Assembly (NCBI GenBank): GCA_029216955.1 | Contig: JANAVB010023996.1 | Location: forward strand, 13,060,269-13,124,268 | Direction of reading: 5' to 3' | Origin: Iris pallida | Lineage: Eukaryota; Streptophyta; Magnoliopsida; Asparagales; Iridaceae | DNA length: 64,000 bases | Shown here: piece by piece, positions 45,582 through 59,300 of the stretch | Position numbering within the stretch: the stretch's first letter is position 1 | Layout of the letters: each line of letters starts with the position of its first letter | Position numbers and translations under genes: made by a program | The notes under the pieces: model-generated | What the model saw: only the letters and a program-made list of their open reading frames with translations | Told to the model about the DNA's origin: nothing | The model's database searches: none

Positions 45582-46908
45582 TGTTTGCCATTGATTGTAA
45601 AAGTACAGAACAGTTTTATGGAAGGACTGAACTTAGACTCATAATATAAACTCGCTTGTACAAAGAAAGCCTAGGGATGAAAGCCTAGGTACAGCAGACT
45701 AAGTACAATTGTTTATTTTAGATTCTGGAGGGTGACGATAGAGGCTCGGGAAGGCGACGACAGCCCTGCCTTACTTTTTGGACGATCGGTATGCAGCCTT
45801 GGCTCCAGAAGATTTGCTCAGTATTGAAGAAATGCTCTCTTTGCTCTCTTTCTGCTTTTTTCTTCAAGTCTTCTAATGCTCTCTGATCTCGAAAAGGGGT
45901 CTCTCTGGTCGCGCTATCTCCGTTGTGTATATTGCCAGGGAATGTATATCTTGCAAGGGAATGGCACCTTACTATTTATAGGAATGGGGTGTGATCGTTA
46001 GGGTTGCAATAATTTCTTCCTGGAGATGGCGACGGCCTGTGGATTAGTCAATCTAGGCCATTACTTTTGATTGTAATGAATCTGGACCATTAAGTGTAGA
46101 TTACACCAAATCTCATCAGTAATTAATACTGATTGGAATAAATCTTCCTCAGGATGATCTTCTGATGTCTGCGAATAAATTGATTTATTCTCCTGCCACG
46201 TGTCCCAGATTATTAGGATTTGACCCAATCTCTGATTGCAATAAATCTGGGAAATTGATCGGCTTAGGACACGTGTCCTAGGGGCCACTGGGGGGATCTG
46301 AACCGCATAAAGATTGAGCCGCATAAGATTTGGGCCGCATAAGGTTGGGCCACGTGTCAGGGCTGCTTGGGTAGTGGCCCCCCTCGAACCTTTGAACCGC
46401 ATGGAGATGATCATTGCGAGTCGCATTGGGATGCATCCGCCTGAGCCGCATGGAAATGGTCCTCTTGAGCCGTATGGGAAGGCCTCCGCTTGAGCCGCAT
46501 GAGACTATTTCGGCCTGAGCCGTATAGGACGGCTTCATTCTGAACCGTATGGGAAGTCTTCGCTCGAGCCGCATACGAACGCCCACGTGGCAAGGCCACG
46601 TAGCTTTTTTATGGATCTCGGAGAATTGTGTCAGAGATCTCTTTCTCTTCCCTAGGGGTCTGTCATTATGACAGAGTCATAATTGCCTCTCTTATGTCAG
46701 GGCTGTCACTTTTTCAGAGTTGTCAGCCGTCAAAGTAATTAATGCAACATAGGGCGGAGGGGAGCACTGTTACGCCATGTGTCTTCCGAGCCGCATGGGA
46801 TATCTTGGGCCGCATAGTCCCTTATGCCGCATGACTCTTTGAGCCGCATGGGCTTTCTGAGCCGTATGGGGTTTCCTAGCCGCATGGATTATTTTCCATG
46901 CTTCTACA
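45582..46908 (-). repeat. 3' LTR of Tat element D
   Basis: TGTTTGCCATTGATTG... to ...CATGCTTCTACA, 1327 bp. Minus-strand TATA at 45972-45981. GCCGCAT motifs at 46300-46580 and 46780-46890. Followed by the polypurine tract 46909-46923 (minus CTTTGAAGGGGGTCT), which shows it is the 3' LTR and not the 5' LTR of C. Confidence 0.88.
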
Positions 46909-46978
46909 AGACCCCCTTCAAAGTTTTCAATTTGCAAAAATTAAAATACTTTGAATAAGAAGCATGGTTGTATTCTTC

Positions 46979-49257
46979 TTTGGCAAGATGAAATTATATG
47001 GGCTAGGTCATCTATGTTATGGAATCTAGTCTTTTATAGTCACATTAGCCAGCATGGTGAGGACATATAGTCTGACTCTGGATATATTTCTCGGGTGTGG
47101 GAAATTTAAGGTTTTTGCAGCCAAGCATACGGCACCACGAAAATGTTAAATACCATGATTCTAGAGATATGTGCATAAGTCAAGGGCTCTGTGATTATCG
47201 TAGCCTTGCTTACTAGTATGACGAGGATTTAGAGTACCATGATTTTGGATAGACGCATATGATTATCAGATTGCGCCCTAAATGTTTTGAACATGTTTCC
47301 TCTACTTTTGTTTCAGTCATTCAAAAAAAAAATTATTATTTATTTGTTTTGTCTAGTTTCCTATTATTTAACTCGGGAGTAAGTTAGTTGGTTTTATAAA
47401 CATTGTGTAATTTCTTGCTATGAGTTTTTCATAATACAATAAAACGATGATTTTGCTAGACTTTATCTTGAATTTGATAATTTAACTCTGGATTTCAAAA
47501 CGGTTCCTTCTTTAAACAGATAAGCAGAACAGATTTTATCGTTATTTCTTTCTTGCCGTTATTCTTGTATTAGATAATAATGATAATAAAACTGTCTTGA
47601 TTTTGTCAATCACCTACTCTGTAATTTTGGTAGGAATTTAAATGTTGGTCCTGATGTAGAATTTGATTTTATTTGGGACATGAGAATATAGATATAGCGG
47701 ACACAAACACCTTATCTGATACATATGCATGCTATGCTTGATTTCCAACATATCTAGATAATATTAATATGTCATTAATGTTAAATTTTCAAAATCCCAA
47801 TCTTCTGGCTTTCTGCTTTTCCAGTTTAAATTCGTGATTTAGATATAAATTTCACGTTATTAGTTTTGTCTACATAACTGCACATGTATGATATCTACAG
47901 GGTTTCAATTTTTAGAGAAATTGGTTAAGCTATGTTAAATTTGAAAAATCTGAGACTGTGTGCATATTAACCCTTAATACTGAATTCCAAATGTTTAGTT
48001 TAAATTGTTGTTTTATTTTCTTTAATATAATATTTAAAGCTGTGTACATTGTTGTATGTAGGGATATAATGTTAGGTTTCATATTCTTACATGTTAGTTT
48101 GTGATAAACATTGAGTTGGTTTTAATGTTCAAATATCTCCAAAATCCTGAAAACTGAAAACAAGTTAACATTTTTACATTGATTTCAAATGTTTAGTTCG
48201 ATTTCAGATTTAACATGTAATATTGAACTGTATGCGTAGATAAACGTATTGATAGTATGTTAGGGTTTCATTTCTATCATGCTAGGATGTATTGGGAGCA
48301 TTGAAATTAGTTGTGATGTTTTAAACTCCTAAATTTTGAAATTGTATTATGTTAATATTATCCTGGTTTAAGTGTTAGCTTATTTTCAGATTTTTTTTAT
48401 GTAAATGTTGAACTAAAACTGGGTTTAACCTTTCAATACTAAGTTATAACCCTGTACAAGGACACACACACACACTCTAACTTAGTATACATTGTCATGT
48501 AACCTAACCTTCCTCTCTATGTTATGATCATATACCTAGATAGATATATATAGAGTTTATACGTACATGTTATAATATATATAAATACATAACTAAGTTC
48601 TACCTTTTTATATATATATGGTTAGCCATGCATGTTATGAGTAAATAAGTTGCGTATTGTAGATTGTTTAACCAATATGCCATGATTAGTGTAACTTGAT
48701 AGCCATTGAATTGAAACACAATCCTCATATACACTTTCATGTATATTCACGTGCACCCACGCCTACTATCTATCCATATGAACATGTTCCCATACACATG
48801 ATTCTAGTTTTCCCTCTCTAACGCTCTATATATATATATTGTGATTGGATTTCAATGCAAGTGACTTTCAATTCCTTAACTTGTGATTTTGATTTTCTTG
48901 GGATAGTACCCTTTTTTTCAGATAATTGGTAGTTACCTTTGTTTTATTTTTGATAAGTACCAGTTTTCATATAGGATGGTAGACCGCCTTACAGTTTTGA
49001 TGATTTGTTATTTCTGTAACTTTTCTATTTTAGCAACTGGATTGCTTGTATGTTTGATACCCTATGACCCTTTCGGTTAGCATGACTAGTATACCTAGAT
49101 GAGACTTCACTATCACCGTATGCCATGACCCTGTATGCCGTTCTTTTTTTTGATGGTATGATTTGTTTAAGTTCTGGGACTTGATTGTGGCGGTTTGACC
49201 TAGAGGGAGTATGGACATTTTAATTTCGAGGACGAAATTTTTATAAGGTGGGTAGGA
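46979..49257 (+). mobile_element. E2 internal region, first copy (5'-truncated)
   Basis: Matches 54026-56322. AT-rich and non-coding. Ends with TTTCGAGGACGAAATTT, the relic of a pol C-terminus, and the polypurine tract AAGGTGGGTAGGA (49245-49257). Confidence 0.85.
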
Positions 49258-51264
49258 TGTGAGCACCCTGAATTTCGGGTTAATTTTTTTTATTTTATTT
49301 TAATTCCTGATTGATTGATTTTGAAAAATAATTTATTCTGTTATTTTTCCTAAGTGTACTTTTCCGTGTCGTTGATATTTGGAGTATCAGGGATGTTCAA
49401 CTCTGGAAATCTTCTTCACGAGTTTTGGAGTGGACAGGATTACCTTCATGACAGTATATGGTGTCCCACTCAGACTTGCTCCCTTGTGCTCTTTTTGCTT
49501 CGCTGAACTTCGGGTCGATTTAGACCATTTGATTATTATTTATTTTTCTCACTCTTTTCCTTGATCATTTTTAGCACGTTACCGTGACTTTTAATTTAGG
49601 AGCGCAAGACTAGTCAGTTTCTAGAAACCAACTCCTCATTGATGATCTACTCGAGACGCTCATCACCCATGACCTTCGTGTCCCACTCAGACACGTTATT
49701 TTGTGCTCTATTTGATTCGCACAACTTTCCTGACACGTTACCCGATTTTATTTTACCCCACGGTGTCACATTTATCTTCCAACTTGATTTGTGGGTCCCC
49801 TGTCGACCAAAATCTGTCAGCCCCAATTATGGACATGGCCCACTTTGAGCCTACTATCCGTCCGCCACTTGTGTCCCATTTATTGGAGTCTACATGTGCT
49901 ATTTATTCACTCATGATCATCAACACCTATTTTTAATTCGATTTTTGCACAATGTCCGGTTTTGGATCCAATCCGGCTCTACTGAATCCAACCCCAGCTT
50001 CATTTTTTCTCTCTCATGACGCCCTCATTTTTCTTTCCCAAAAATATTAATTATTCTTTCTACCTATTTTTCTATATTTATCGAAATTTTCCGTTGAATT
50101 AAATCCTATAGGAATAACCTATTTTTCTCCATGTAATTCCTAGCCATAGGATCTTCCTCTTTTAATCCTACCCATCAATTTTTTCTCCAACCCCATAGCA
50201 GCATGGTGCTGCCGGCCCTAATTTCTAGGATAACCCTTTTCTTCCATTCTCTCTCTCCCTCATATTAATGTTTCATTACATCCTATCTCTTTCTCTCTCT
50301 TTCTTCCTATTAATTTTCCTATACTTCAACACTACAACAACCAACAGCACCCATGCAAAACCCGACTACTTCCCCTCCTCACCCGAGCACAATGGCCCGA
50401 CCACCCTCCTGCCATGGGCCGACGTCCACCTCGCCTTGGCTCCGGCCACCCTGGCCGAGCCGCGCCTCCATCTCCTTCTCCTCCTCCTTATCCCGTCCAC
50501 TACCATCAACTCCAAACCGCCACCTTCGTTTCCGCCGCATGGCCGCCCCCACAGTCGCCGTGCACTGTCGACCCTCGTCGAGGCTGCACAACCGCCACCG
50601 CCCTTGGCCGTGCAGCCCTCGACGTCGCCGGCGTGGCCGCACGAGCCCGACAGCAACAGTAGCGTGCATGGCGCGCGCACGAACGGCGCTGGCCGCCGCC
50701 GCCGCCGGCCGTTGCGCCGCCGTGGGCACCCCCTCCTCTCTCCGGCGAGCGCCGTCGCAGAGTCCCCTGACGGCCACCATCCTCCGGGATGCGCCGTCAA
50801 GGCGATTCGTGCGTTTTGCACGACGTCCCGTCGTGACGCGCTGAGTCGAGTTCGTTTTGGCGCTCCGTCGCAGCAACTTTGCACATATTTTTCTGGAAAT
50901 CCGACCATTGGATCGGCGATTTCTTCGCTCCATCGCAATCTCGGTATATCCACCTTCACCCCAGTCAATTTTTGTCCGTTAATTTTATCGTTTGATACAT
51001 GAAAACCGGCCACCAAGTTGATCGTTTAAATTGTGTTAAATTTGGACAGTTTCGCGGGGCCAACTTCGTCAGCTTGTATCTCCTCCACCGCAGCTCCGTT
51101 TGGCGTGCTACTAGTTCCGGTGCGAAGCTGGTATAACCCTCTTGCTACCCCTCCAGTTTCGTTTCATTGTGAGCTTGTTTGATTGGTTGAATTCGACGCC
51201 AAAGTTGGCCGTCCGAATTCTTAATTTCCAACTTGTAAAATTCTATTTTTGAACACGGGACTCC

Positions 51265-51860
51265 AGATTTCATTTCTGACACCACCATTAGACTTGTGGC
51301 GTCGTTCTGGCATATTTTCATATAAAATTTGTTAAATTTGGAGAACGTGGGCACGGACACGCATTTCGGTGCAAAACGGATCCCACTTTCTGGGTCAACG
51401 GGACTTTTTGACGCCGGCTCATCGGAATCCAATTCCGGATATACCGTTGAGTTCGTATCGTCATTCTGGACTCGTTGACATATAATTTGGTAGGTTTTGG
51501 TGGACGTTGAATCCGGCACGCATTTCGGTACAAGTCGGATACCAATATCCGGGTCAACGGATCATTTTGAGATCGGCTCATCGGAATCCAATTCTGGAGA
51601 TACCGTTGAGTTCGTATCATCATTTTGGACTCGTTGACAGGTAGTTTGCTAAGTTTTGAGAACATTAGCTTTGGCACGCATTTTCGTGCAAACCGGAATT
51701 CTAAGTTCTGGTCAACGGGCCAAATTGAGATCGGGTCAACGGAATCCAATTCTGGAGATACCGTTGGGTTCGTATCGACATTCTGGTTTCGTGGACATAT
51801 AATTTGTTATATTTTATTGACTTGATTTCTTGCACATTTTTTGGTGCAAAACGGCTCCGA
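51265..51860. repeat. 159-bp tandem repeat in E2 LTR, about four units
   Basis: Phrases such as CGGAATCCAATTCTGGAGAT and ACCGTTGAGTTCGTATC recur at about 51443, 51602 and 51761, with a more diverged unit before. Present also in the other LTR (58320-58920). The minus-strand frames 51145-51749 simply follow the repeat. Confidence 0.75.
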
Positions 51861-52245
51861 TACGGACACCGTTTTGACCCAAAATTACCTTTTTGCCCTT
51901 GTGTCCAAATTGGACCGATGGGTAGGCTATTCTAGCTAATTTGACCATTCTGGACACGTTGGCGATGTTTATTTCATCGTCCGACAATGTTTGTTGATAA
52001 TTTCTCTGAGTTTAACCTTTTTATAATTAATTAATAATTAATTCATATAATGTTCGTATTTCGGGATTAGGACAACGAAACTGAGATCAGCCAATTCTAA
52101 TGATCTCACATCGCTGAAATTGACAAATTGGACACGTGGATCACTATAATAAGATTATCAACCTTACCGATAATCTTCTTATCTCGATTTGTGCGTTGAA
52201 AGTTTCGACGTACAAATAACGAAGTACACTTTATATTAGACTAGA

Positions 52246-52358
52246 ATTGACCCTGTTTGACCAGAGATGACCAGTTGACCCGAAGTCAACTGTAAGTCAA
52301 CACTTGACCTAGTTTGACTAGATTATTGACCGGAGTTGACCTAGAGTTAATTTGACTA
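52246..52358 (+). promoter_or_regulatory. W-box cluster in E2 LTR
   Basis: Ten TTGAC[C/T] cores on the two strands within about 115 bases, about 75 bases before TTTAAATAG (52432). W-boxes bind WRKY factors in plants. Repeated in the right LTR (about 59303-59418). Confidence 0.6.
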
Positions 52359-52769
52359 GAAGAACCTAGGATAAAATAGATTGTTTGTGGATTCATTTAT
52401 TACAACTTGAACACCTTGTAACCTGTGTTGCTTTAAATAGGACTCTGTGGCTTCAGTCGGACCCCCTATACTTATCAGCTGTTCAGGTTATCAGGCGAGT
52501 ACATTCTTTGATCATTTCATATCCTGCTTAGAATTATTTCCTGCAGCAGATTACTTTACTTGTACTGTCACGTTGGTCACACGGATTGGTACTATATGGA
52601 TCCCTTCTTGAGAAGTTATCCTTAGGGAGCATCGGGTACTACATGTTCTGTGCGTTTCACTTACATGGCGTATCACTATGCTTCATTGGTTCTTTGATCA
52701 CTTACGACATATACTCTTATGATCGTAGAGTCTTCCTAGAATCCTTATCCCATTTATGGGACTACTATG

Positions 52770-52853
52770 TATCACCTTCGGGGTCTATCACCTTCGGGGT
52801 CTATCACCTTCGGAGGCTTATCACCTTCGGGGTCTACCACCCTTCGGGGGCTG
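52770..52853. repeat. TATCACCTTCGGGGTC minisatellite
   Basis: Five units here, four in the other LTR (59827-59892). Confidence 0.85.
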
Positions 52854-53607
52854 TTACATAGCATCATATAACATAACCTGGCTGGATCCTTGTGTATTGA
52901 TTGGGGGTACGGGGGAGTAGAATTGGATATGTGAATAATACACCAGTAGTATCTTATCAGAATCATTCCTTAGTGTCTTATCAGAATCATCCCAGGCCAT
53001 TTACATGTTCATATTGTACTCTGACTCACTAGTCACTGCTAGTTCTCTATGTATAGTAGATATTTCTATTACAGTTCCCTCTCTGTTTACATACTGCTTT
53101 CTTTCAGTACATGTATCTTACTTTACTGCATGATTATATTTTCTAACCTGCTATGATCTGTTGAGATGTACTGTACTCGCTCCAGTCCTGACTGGACCCG
53201 TTGATAAATTTTACAGATGGCCTGGGATTGCCTGCTAGCCTAGAGGAGACACAGTAGAGGTTGTTTAGGTAGTTATTTCATTTTGTCTGGAGTTGTATTT
53301 ACTTTGTGGATTACTGTATATGTATTTGAGTTTTGAGATGTATTTCTGGGTTTATGTATCTTAGACACTTAGACTTCTATCTCATGTATCTCTTTTGGAT
53401 TTCATGTTTTATCTATCCTTATCATGCTCTACCTTAGATGTGATTGAGTATGTATCTGCTATGTCACCCCCATTCGGAGAGTATAAACTGTTTAGCATTA
53501 TATTGTTAAATGTTGTAACCTAGGACAGCGTTCTACCGCCGACACTGTGGCGTAGGCTGGGCGTTATTACGTTCTCGTGCCCTTACTCTAGGGTGCGGGT
53601 CGTGACA

Positions 53608-56322
53608 TATTTTTAGTGGTGGCCCATGCTGGTCTAGACTAAAAGTGTAGTGGTATTCGAACTAGAGTACCACTACAGCCTGCACTAGGAATAGGATATA
53701 TTTTGAAGATACTCAATCACAGTTAGGATCCCTTGAGAGATTCCTGGGACGACCTTGAGAATCTTATTTTAACTTCGATTTGAAAACTCTTCTTCCCTTG
53801 ATTTAATTATCTTTACTTTCTGTTGTTAAATTTAATTTTTATAGATTATTATTGAATTCGAGTTTGTAATTATTTATTTTGATGGATGATTGTCGAATTT
53901 GAATTTTGATGATAGCTATTGCATCCGAGTTTGTATTTTGATAGATTTTTGTTCATTTTTGAATTTTGATGTTCGTTGATAAATTGATTTGATTTTTGGG
54001 TATTCATTGTTGATTTAATTTAATTTTTGGCAAGATGAAATTATATGGGCTAGGTCATCTATGTTATGGAATCTAGTCTTTTATAGTCACATTAGCCAGC
54101 ATGGTGAGGACATATAGTCTGACTATGGATATATTTCTCGGGTGTAGGAATTTAAGGTTTTCGCAGCCAAGCATGTGGCACCGCGAAAATATTAAATACC
54201 ATGATTCTAGAGATATGTGCATAAGTCAAGGGCTCTGTGATTATCGTAGCCTTGCTTACTAGTATGACAAGGATTTAGAGTACCAAGATTTTGGATAGAC
54301 GCATATGATTATCAGATTGCGCCCTAAATGTTTTGAACATGTTTCCTCTACTTTTGTTTCAGTCATTCAAAAAAAAGAAAAGAAAAGAATTATTATTTAT
54401 TTGTTTTGTCTAGTTTCCTATTATTTAACTCAGGAGTAAGTTAGTTGGTTTTATAAACCTTGTGTAATTTCTTGCTATGAGTTTTTCATAATACAATAAA
54501 ACGATGATTTTGCTAGACTTTATCTTGAATTTGATAATTTAACTCTGGATTTCAAAACGGTTCCTTCTTTAAACAGATAAGCAGAACAGATTTTATCGTT
54601 ATTTCTTTCTTGCCGTTATTCTTGTATTAGATAATAATGATAATAAAACTGTCTTGATTTTGTCAATCACCTACTATGTAATTTTGGTAGGAATTTAAAT
54701 ATTGGTCCTGATGTAGAATTTGATTTTATTTGGGACATGAGAATATAGATATAGCGGACACAAACACCTTATCTGATACATATGCATGCTACGCTTGATT
54801 TCCAACATATCTAGATAATATTAATATGTCATTAATGTTAAATTTTCAAAATCCCAATCTTCTGGCTTTCTGCTTTTCCAGTTTAAATTCGTGATTTAGA
54901 TATAAATTTCACGTTATTGGTTTTGTCTACATAACTGCACATGTATAATATCTACAGGGTTTCAATTTTTAGAGAAATTGGTTAAGCTATGTTAAATTTG
55001 AAAAATCTGAGACTGTGTGCATATTAACCCTTAATACTGAATTCCAAATGTTTAGTTTAAATTGCTGTTTTATTTTCTTTAATATAATATTTAAAGCTGT
55101 GTACATTGTTGTATGTATGAATATAAGGTTAGGTTTCATATTCTTACACGTTAGTTTGTGATAAACATTGAGTTGGTTTTAATGTTCAAATATCTCCAAA
55201 ATCCTGAAAACTAAAAATATGTTAACATTTTTACATTGATTTCAAATGTTTAGTTCGATTTCAGATTTAACATGTAATATTGAACTGTATGCGTAGATAA
55301 ACGTATTGATAGTATGTTAGGGTTTCATTTCTATCATGCTAGGATGTATTGGGAGCATTGAAATTAGTTGTGATGTTTTAAACTCCTAAATTTTGAAATT
55401 GCATTATGTTAATATTATCCTGGTTTAAGTGTTAGCTTATTTTCAGATTTTTTTTTTATGTAAATGTTGAACTAAAACTGGGTTTAACCTTTCAATACTA
55501 AGTTATAACCCTGTACAAGGACACACACACACTCTAACTTAGTATACATTGTCATGTAACCTAACCTTCCTCTCTATGTTATGATCATATACCTAGATAG
55601 ATATATATAGAGTTTATGCGTATATGTTATAATATATATAAATACATAACTAAGTTCTACCTTTTTATATATATATGGTTAGCCATGCATGTTATGAGTA
55701 AATAAGTTGCGTATTGTAGATTGTTTAACCAATATGCCATGATTAGTGTAACTTGATAGCCATTGAATTGAAACACAATCCTCATATACACTTTCATGTA
55801 TATTCACGTGCACCCACGCCTACTATCTATCCATATGAACATGTTCCCATACACATGATACTAGTTTTCCCTCTCTAACGCTCTCTCTATATATATATTG
55901 TGATTGGATTTTAATGCAAGTGACTTTCAATTCCTTAACTTGTGATTTTGATTTTCTTGGGATAGTACCTTTTTTTCAGATAATTGGTAGTTACCTTTGT
56001 TTTATTTTTGATAAGTACCAGTTTTCATATAGGATGGTAGACCGCCTTACAGTTTTGATGATTTGTTATTTCTGTAACTTTTCTATTTTAGCAACCTGGA
56101 TTGCTTGTGTGTTTGATACCCTATGACCCTTTCGGTTAGCATGACTAGTATACCTAGATGAGACTTCACTGTCACCGTATGCCATGACCCTGTATGCCGT
56201 TATTTTTATTTTTTTTGATGGTATGATTTGTTTAAGTTCTGGGACTTGATTGTGGGGGTTTGACCTAGAGGGAGTATGGACATTTTAATTTCGAGGACGA
56301 AATTTTTATAAGGTGGGTAGGA
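53608..56322 (+). mobile_element. E2 internal region, complete copy
   Basis: Primer-binding-like TGGTGGCCCATGCTGGTC at 53617-53634, a non-coding AT-rich body, and the polypurine tract at 56310-56322. No frame of interest; the 70-codon frame at 55914 is chance. Confidence 0.82.
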
Positions 56323-59300
56323 TGTGAGCACCCTGAATTTCGGGTTGATTTTTTTTATTTTATTTTAATTCCTGATTGATTGATTTTGAAAAATAATTTA
56401 TTCTGTTATTTTTCCTAAGTGTACTTTTCCGTGCCGTTGATATTTGGAGTATCAGGGATGTTCAACTCTGGAAATTTTCTTCATGAGTTTTGGAGTGGAC
56501 AGGATTACCTTTATATGGTGTCCCACTCAGACTTGTTCCCTTGTGCTCTTTTTGCTTCGCTGAACTTCGGGTCGATTTAGACCATTTGATTATTATTTAT
56601 TTTTCCCACTCTTTTCCTTGATCATTTTTAGCACGTTACCGTGACTTTTAATTTGGGAGCGCAAGACCAGTCAGTTTCTTGAAACCAACTCCTCATTGAT
56701 GATCTACTCGAGACGCTCGTCACCCATGACCTTCGTGTCCTACTCAGACACGTCATTTTGTGCTCCATTTGACTCGCACAACTTTCCTAACACGTGACCC
56801 GATTTTATTTCACCCCACGGTGTCACATTTATCTTCCAATTTGATTTGTGGGTCCCCTGTCGACCAAAACCTGTCAGCCCTAATTATGGACATGGCCCAC
56901 TTTGAGCCTACTATCCATCCGCCACTTGTGTCCTATTTATTGGAATCTCCATGTGCTACTTATTCACTCATGATCATCAACACCTATTTTTAATTTGATT
57001 TTTGCACAATATCCGGTTTGGATCCAATCCGGCTCCACTGAACCCAACCCCAGCTTCATTTTTCCTCTCAAATGACGCCCTCATTTTTTTGCCCAAAAAT
57101 ATTAATTATTCTTTCTACCTATTTTTCTATATTTATCGGAATTTTCCGTTGAATTAAATCCTATAGGAATAACCTATTTTTCTCCATGTAATTCCTAGCC
57201 ATAGGATCTTCCTCTTTTAATCCTACCCATCAATTTTTCCCCAACCCCATAGCAGCATGGTGCTGCCGGCCCTAATTTCTAGGATAACCCTTTTCTCCCA
57301 TTCTCTCTCTCCCTCACATTAATGTTTCATACATCCTATCTCTTTCTCTTCCTTCCTATTAATTTTCCTATACTTCAACACCACAACAACCAACAGCACC
57401 CATGCAAAACCCGACTACTTCCCCTCCTGACCCGAGCACCATGGCCCGACCACCCTCCTGCCATGGGCCGACGTCCACCTCGCCGTGGCTCCGGCCACCC
57501 TGGCCGAGCCGCGCCTCCATCTCCTTCTCCTCCTCCTTATCCCGTCCACCACCATCAACTCCAAACCGCCACCTTCGTTTCCGCCGCATGGCCGCCCCCA
57601 CAGTTGCCGTGCACCGCCGACCCTCGTCGAGGCTGCACAGCCGCCGCCGCCCTTGGCCGCGCAGCCCTCGACGTCGCCGGCGTGGCCGCGCGAGCCCGAC
57701 AGCAACAGCAGTGTGCATGGCGCGCGCGCGCGCGAACGGCGCTGGCCGCCGCCGCCGCCGCCGCCGGCCATTGCACCACCGTGGGCACCCCCTCTCTCCG
57801 GCGAGCTCCGTCGCAGAGTCCCCTGACGGCCACCGTCCTCCGGGACGAGCCGTCGAAGCGATTCGTACGTTTTGCACGACGTCCCGTCGTGACGCGCGCG
57901 GAGTCGAGTTCGTTTTGGCGCTCCGTCGCAGCAACTTCGTACACGTTTTTCTGGAAATCCGACCATTGGATCGGCGATTTCTTTGCTCCATCGCAATCTC
58001 GGTATATCCACCTTCACCCCTGACAATTTTTGTCCGTTAATTTTATCGTTTGATACATGAAAACCGGCCACCAAGTTGACCGTTTAAATTATATTAAATT
58101 TGGACAGTTTCGTGGGGCCAACTTCGTCAGCTTGTATCTCCTCCACCGTAGCTTCGTTTGGCGTGCTACCAGTGTCGGTGCGAAGCTGGTATAACCCTCT
58201 TGCTACCCCTCCAGTTTCTTTTCATTGTGAGCTTGTTTGATTGGTTGAATTCGACGCCAAATTTGGCCGTCCGAATTCTTAATTTTCAACTTGTAAAATT
58301 CCATTTTTGAACACGGGACTCCAGATTTCATTTCTGACACCACCATTAGACTTGTGGCGTCGTTCTGGCATGTTTTCATATAAAATTTGTTAGATTTGGA
58401 GAACGTGGGCCCGGGCACGCATTTCGGTGCAAAGCGGGTCCCACTTTCTGGGTCAACGGGACTTTTTAACGCCAGCTCATCGGAATCCAATTCCGGATAT
58501 ACCGTTGAGTTCGTATCGTCATTCTGGACTCGTTGGCATATAATTTGCTAGGTTTTGGTGGACGTTGAATCCGGCACGCATTTCGGTGCAAGTCGAATAC
58601 CAATATCCGAGTCAACGGGTCATTTTGAGATCGGCTCATCGGAATCCAATTCTGGAGATACCGTTGAGTTCGTATCATCATTCTGGACTCGTTGACAGAT
58701 AGTTTGCTAAGTTTTGAGAACATTGGCTCCGGCACGCATTTCCATGCAAATCGGAATTTCAAGTTCTGGTCGACGGGCCAAATTGAGATCGGGTCAACGG
58801 AATCCAATTCTGGAGATACCGTTGGGTTCGTTTCGACATTCTGGTTTCGTGGACATATAATTTGTTATATTTTATTGACTTGATTTTTTGCACGTTTTTT
58901 GGTGCAAAACGGCTCCAACACGGACACCATTTTGACCCGAAATTACCTTTTTGCCCTTGTGTCCAAATTGGACCGATGGGTAGGCTATCCTAGCTAATTT
59001 GACCATTTTGGACACGTTGGCGATGTTTATTTCATCTCCGACAATATTTGTTGATAATTTCTCTGAGTTTAACCTTTTTATAATTAATTAATAATTAATT
59101 CATATAATGTTCGTATTTCGGAATTAGTACAACGAAACTGAGATCAGCCAATTCCAGTGATCTCACATCGCTGAAATTGACAAGTTGGACACATGGATCA
59201 CTATAATAAGATTATCAACCTTACCGATAATCTTCTTACCTCGATTTGCGCGTTGAAAGTTTCGACGTACAAATAACGAAGTACACTTTATATTAGACTA

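Larger units (their letters stand above)
49258..53607 (+). repeat. E2 LTR, left copy
   Basis: In order: AT-rich leader, pyrimidine-rich stretch (50230-50300), GC-rich island (50390-50930), 159-bp tandem repeats (51265-51860), W-box cluster (52246-52358), TTTAAATAG (52432-52440), an 18-bp minisatellite (52770-52853) and the GTAGGCTGG...TGACA end. Frames in the island shift between the two LTR copies (CG and GCC repeat indels), so no gene is called. Confidence 0.88.

Noticed and set aside
45582..46908. Reading this LTR as the 5' LTR of element C
   Set aside because: It is followed on the right by a polypurine tract and later an antisense-gene start, and there is no primer-binding site on its left. 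It must be the 3' LTR of another element (D).
57322..58074. Four frames of 200-230 codons in E2's right LTR
   Set aside because: Open on both strands in a GCC/CG-rich island. CG and GCC repeat-number changes shift the frame between the LTRs.
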